Source: Chitinophagaceae bacterium (GTDB lineage Bacteria; Bacteroidota; Bacteroidia; Chitinophagales; Chitinophagaceae). From it: a stretch of 9,166 nucleotides of DNA. Every line of letters begins with the position of its first letter. Position 1 is the stretch's first letter. The notes under the pieces were generated by a model that searched no databases, was not told the origin of the DNA, and worked only from the letters and a program-made list of their open reading frames with translations. Location of the stretch: NCBI GenBank assembly GCA_020846105.1, contig JADLEN010000332.1, forward strand, positions 1-9,166. Direction: 5' to 3'. The position numbers and the translations under genes are program-made. This document shows, piece by piece, positions 6,112 to 9,166 of the stretch.

Positions 6112-9099
6112 ATGGGCAAAATATTTTTGTTGATTTGTCTTATTTTTTCATTCCCGTCCAAGGCATATTGGCAGCAACATACGCATACCCAAATAAAAGT
6201 AAACCTTGATGATAAGCAACATTTGCTGCGCGGCATGGTGCAAATAACCTACACCAATAATTCGCCCGATACGCTTCGCCAGCTTTACTTTCATCTTTAC
6301 CCAAATGCCTACAAAAACGACCGAACAGCTTTTTGTGAGCAGCAGCTTGCCAATGGTAAAAAGGATTTTTATTTTTCGGCAGAAGAAGATAAGGGCTTGA
6401 TCGACAGTCTTAGTTTTAGTATAAATGGCCAAGTACAAGAATTTGTTTTGGACGATGCTTATATTGATATTGCAAGGCTGACCCTTGACCAGAATTTGCT
6501 ACCTGGCCAAAGCATTATTATTAGTACGCCTTTTAAAGTGAAAATACCCAAAGCATTTTCGCGTCTGGGGCACAAGGGGCAAGTATATTATATTAGCCAA
6601 TGGTACCCCAAGCCAGCAGTGTATGATGCACATGGTTGGCATCCGATGCCTTACCTAGACCAAGGTGAATTTTATAGTGAAATAGGAAGTTATGATGTGC
6701 AAATTACCCTGCCGCAAAACTATATTGTAATGGCTACTGGCGATTGCCAAACAGCTACTGAGCATAGATGGATGGATAGTCTTGCACGCTTGCCCAACCC
6801 TAGCGATACCCTTTACAGGCGCTCTTCACCAGCAAGTAGCACAGTGTTCAAAACCATTAATTTTACAGCAGACTCTGTGCATGACTTTGCCTGGTTTGCC
6901 GATAAACGTTGGGTGCTTAAAATGGATTCCGTTGTTTTGGAAAATAGAGCAAGTCCTACTAAAATATATGCTGCATTTCTTCCTTACCATCAGCAAAAAT
7001 GGGCAGCTGCTACACAAATAGCACAACACAGCTTGCAATATTTGTCTCGAAATTTGGGCAGCTATCCCTATGCGACCCTCAAAGTTGCAGAGGGCGAAAT
7101 ACCTGCTGGTGGCGGTATGGAATATCCCACTTTGGCTATTGTAGATGCTGCGGCAATCAATGCTTTGCAAGAGGTATTGGTGCACGAAATAGGGCACAAT
7201 TGGTTTTATGGAATGATTGCAAGTAATGAACGCATACACCCATGGTTAGACGAAGGATTGAATTCTTTTTACGAACAAAAAACTATCGATTATATAAAAA
7301 TTCAGACAAGCGATTATAGTAAAAGCGGCAATAGCGATTTTGTTTATCACCAATTGGCAGCCACACGCAAAGACCAAGCAATAGCATTGCCAGCAGCGGA
7401 TTTTCGTGCCCTCAATTATGGTGCAGATGTTTATATCAAGTCGGCAATAATGCTGCGATGGTTGGAGCAATACATGGGCGAAGATACTTTTGCTGTAGCT
7501 ATGAAATCTTATTTTGAAACTTGGAAATACAAGCACCCAAGCCCTGCCGATTTTAGAAAAAGTATGCAAGACCAATCGCTTAAAAGTTTGGATTGGTTTT
7601 TTGAAGCTGCACTTAAAAGTGATAGGCCTATTGATTTTAAAATAAAAAAAGCAACTAAAACAGATAGTGGTTTGCGGGTGCACGTTTTACAGTATTCAGA
7701 TATAGCAGCGCCCGTGCAGTTAAGTGTTTACAACGCAGATACTTTAGTGGAAAGTGCTTGGGTGCTGCCTTTTGTACAGAATAGCGCACACACTTTTGCT
7801 GGTCTCAAAGCTTGGGATAAGGTAGTAGTACGTAATGATTGGGCCGAGCACAATATTAGTAACAACCAATACTACAATCGAGCAGTTTTTCCCAAAGGGT
7901 TTTTGAAAATTGGCTTGGGTTTTGGTACACAACGCAGCCAGCATCAAAAAATATTTCTGTTGCCTTTTGCTAGCTACAATACTTACGATAGCTTTTCGGT
8001 GGGCCTGTTAATACACAATTTATCTATCCCACAACGTAGGTTTCAGTTTGCACTAGCACCGCAAATTGGTGTTTTTACTAAGCGTATTAATGGGCTCGCT
8101 TCGGTGTCTTATAATTGGTATCCTCGCAGTGTTTTTAGCGAAATAAAAATCCAAGCAAATGTGAAAACATTCTCGCTTGCTACTAGTAGTTTAAACATTG
8201 CCAATCCCTTGTATGCGCGGTATTTCAAGGTGGCACCTTCTATTCTATTCACCTTTAAAGAAGCAGATGCACGCTCACCAATATTGCGCCAGCTAACACT
8301 TTCACAATACAATATTTACGAACAACAATTTGCCTACAAGCGCGATCTTAGTGTGGATAGTTTGTATCGTCCTAGCCTTGAAGCTAGGCAGCAAACCTAT
8401 GCAAGTCTATCTTACGCGTTTCGTAATGCGCGCACGCTTAATCCTTATAGTTACAATGCTACTTTTTTAATCGGTAAAACCTTTGCTAAGCTTTCGTTCA
8501 GTGGCAATTTGCAAGTGCATTATGAGCGTCGGGACAAGTCTTTTTATGTCCGAGGTTTTGCTGCCAAATTGTTTCAATTTAATACCGCTTTGGATAATAG
8601 TCGCTACTACCTAAATGCTACTAGTAGCGGGCGAAACTATTATTTATACGATAATCTTTTTCTTGGGCGCAATGCGAATACTGGTTTCTTTGCCAAACAA
8701 ATTTCTATACAAGAAGGCGGACAAAAAACACCCACCAATCAATTTATTAACCCCTTGGGTCGTAGCGACAATTGGTTGCTAGCCATCAACCTAAAAACAG
8801 ATTTGCCCTTTGGTAAATTACCGCTTCGTTTTTTTGCAGACATTGCTACTTTTGCCGATGCCAAGCAATTGAACCCAAGTGCTAGTCCTTTATTGCTAAG
8901 CGCTGGTTTGGAGTTGCATTTGTTCCGCGAGGTATTATCGGTTTATTTGCCCTTGTGGATGAGCAGCGATTATACCGACTATTTAAAATCGATATTTCCC
9001 AAAAACAAAATGGTGAATAGTATTAGTTTCTCGGTGAACATGCAGCATTTTAATCTGCTAAAGGCAAACGAAACACTTTTTAAACAACTTACTTTTTAA
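6112..9099 (+). CDS. Secreted M1 family metallopeptidase with C-terminal beta-barrel-like domain
   Basis: The 995-residue product starts with a signal peptide (about 1-18, hydrophobic core FLLICLIFSF, likely cut after SKA; no lipobox Cys). Residues about 20-270 form the M1 N-terminal beta domain. The gluzincin core follows: GGGMEYPT (333-340) is the GxMEN-type substrate-binding motif, HEIGH (358-362) plus E381, 18 residues later, bind zinc, and Y441 in VYIKSAIML is the probable transition-state Tyr. A helical segment runs to about 505 and a small beta region (about 508-590) follows. From about 595 to the end the sequence has alternating polar/hydrophobic strands, YNTYDSFSVGL (622-632), many aromatic residues and a C-terminal Phe, all typical of outer-membrane barrels. 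I infer an aminopeptidase anchored in the outer membrane, acting on exported or environmental peptides. The protease assignment is firm; the barrel is inference. The start is 3 nt behind the preceding stop. Confidence 0.92.
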   Translation: MGKIFLLICLIFSFPSKAYWQQHTHTQIKVNLDDKQHLLRGMVQITYTNNSPDTLRQLYFHLYPNAYKNDRTAFCEQQLANGKKDFYFSAEEDKGLIDSLSFSINGQVQEFVLDDAYIDIARLTLDQNLLPGQSIIISTPFKVKIPKAFSRLGHKGQVYYISQWYPKPAVYDAHGWHPMPYLDQGEFYSEIGSYDVQITLPQNYIVMATGDCQTATEHRWMDSLARLPNPSDTLYRRSSPASSTVFKTINFTADSVHDFAWFADKRWVLKMDSVVLENRASPTKIYAAFLPYHQQKWAAATQIAQHSLQYLSRNLGSYPYATLKVAEGEIPAGGGMEYPTLAIVDAAAINALQEVLVHEIGHNWFYGMIASNERIHPWLDEGLNSFYEQKTIDYIKIQTSDYSKSGNSDFVYHQLAATRKDQAIALPAADFRALNYGADVYIKSAIMLRWLEQYMGEDTFAVAMKSYFETWKYKHPSPADFRKSMQDQSLKSLDWFFEAALKSDRPIDFKIKKATKTDSGLRVHVLQYSDIAAPVQLSVYNADTLVESAWVLPFVQNSAHTFAGLKAWDKVVVRNDWAEHNISNNQYYNRAVFPKGFLKIGLGFGTQRSQHQKIFLLPFASYNTYDSFSVGLLIHNLSIPQRRFQFALAPQIGVFTKRINGLASVSYNWYPRSVFSEIKIQANVKTFSLATSSLNIANPLYARYFKVAPSILFTFKEADARSPILRQLTLSQYNIYEQQFAYKRDLSVDSLYRPSLEARQQTYASLSYAFRNARTLNPYSYNATFLIGKTFAKLSFSGNLQVHYERRDKSFYVRGFAAKLFQFNTALDNSRYYLNATSSGRNYYLYDNLFLGRNANTGFFAKQISIQEGGQKTPTNQFINPLGRSDNWLLAINLKTDLPFGKLPLRFFADIATFADAKQLNPSASPLLLSAGLELHLFREVLSVYLPLWMSSDYTDYLKSIFPKNKMVNSISFSVNMQHFNLLKANETLFKQLTF

Positions 9100-9119
9100 T
9101 AAAAAACTTCTATTTAGAA

Positions 9120-9166
9120 ATGCAAAAGACAACACTCATAATTCACGGCGGTGCAGGTAATATCTA
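9120..9166 (+). CDS. Isoaspartyl peptidase/L-asparaginase family protein, 5' fragment
   Basis: Only the first 15 codons are inside the window, reading MQKTTLIIHGGAGNI. IIHGGAG is the N-terminal strand and glycine motif of the plant-type asparaginase/isoaspartyl peptidase family (Ntn hydrolases), which hydrolyse beta-aspartyl peptides and asparagine. The catalytic Thr at the autocleavage site is far downstream and not visible. There is no signal peptide in the visible part. The start lies 20 nt after the M1 stop in an A/T-rich gap without a clear promoter or terminator, so co-transcription with the M1 gene is plausible. The family call rests on one short motif and could be wrong, but HGGAG directly behind the start is quite distinctive. 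Confidence 0.75.
   Translation, partial: MQKTTLIIHGGAGNI

Noticed and set aside
6122..6129. TATTTTTG promoter-like match
   Set aside because: It lies inside the first codons of the M1 gene, downstream of its start, in the T-rich signal-peptide coding part, and serves no visible start.
9100..9119. Possible terminator or promoter between the M1 gene and the partial gene
   Set aside because: The 20 bases form no stable stem, and no exact TAnnTTTG is present; the nearest match at the end of the M1 gene lacks the final G.

Overview
The window looks like a piece of a Bacteroidota chromosome. Evidence: two close matches to the Bacteroidota -7 promoter element (TAnnTTTG) stand upstream of the two gene groups, Shine-Dalgarno sequences are weak or absent before most starts, and one product is a secreted M1 metallopeptidase extended by what looks like an outer-membrane beta-barrel. 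I cannot name the genus; a Chitinophagia/Sphingobacteriia-like organism is a guess. All genes are on the + strand, tightly packed, and nothing mobile, no RNA gene and no CRISPR array is visible.

Region 1-264 is non-coding as far as I can see: a G/T-rich start, a bulged hairpin at 116-148 set in an outer CGGG/CCCG pair that resembles a dispersed Bacteroidota repeat, then a promoter at 218-249. Region 292-3404 is a three-gene operon: a DUF445 membrane protein, an ABC ATPase and a roughly 12-segment membrane protein that is probably the ATPase's partner (an ABC-2-like exporter of unknown substrate). A second promoter at 3423-3430 opens the next group: pepT (tripeptide aminopeptidase), an unrecognised polytopic membrane protein with GT-C-like layout, the M1 peptidase/barrel protein, and at the right edge the first 15 codons of an isoaspartyl peptidase/L-asparaginase-type gene. 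Gaps within this group are 8, 3 and 20 nt, so co-transcription is plausible. Three of its four products are peptide-degrading or peptide-repair enzymes.

Most of this is ordinary housekeeping and envelope content. The most notable points are the M1-barrel fusion, an extreme preference for the Ile codon ATA in the first two genes (46 of 48 Ile codons by hand count) that fades across the window, the hairpin element before the first operon, and the unassigned membrane proteins. I see no clear case for an entirely new system.
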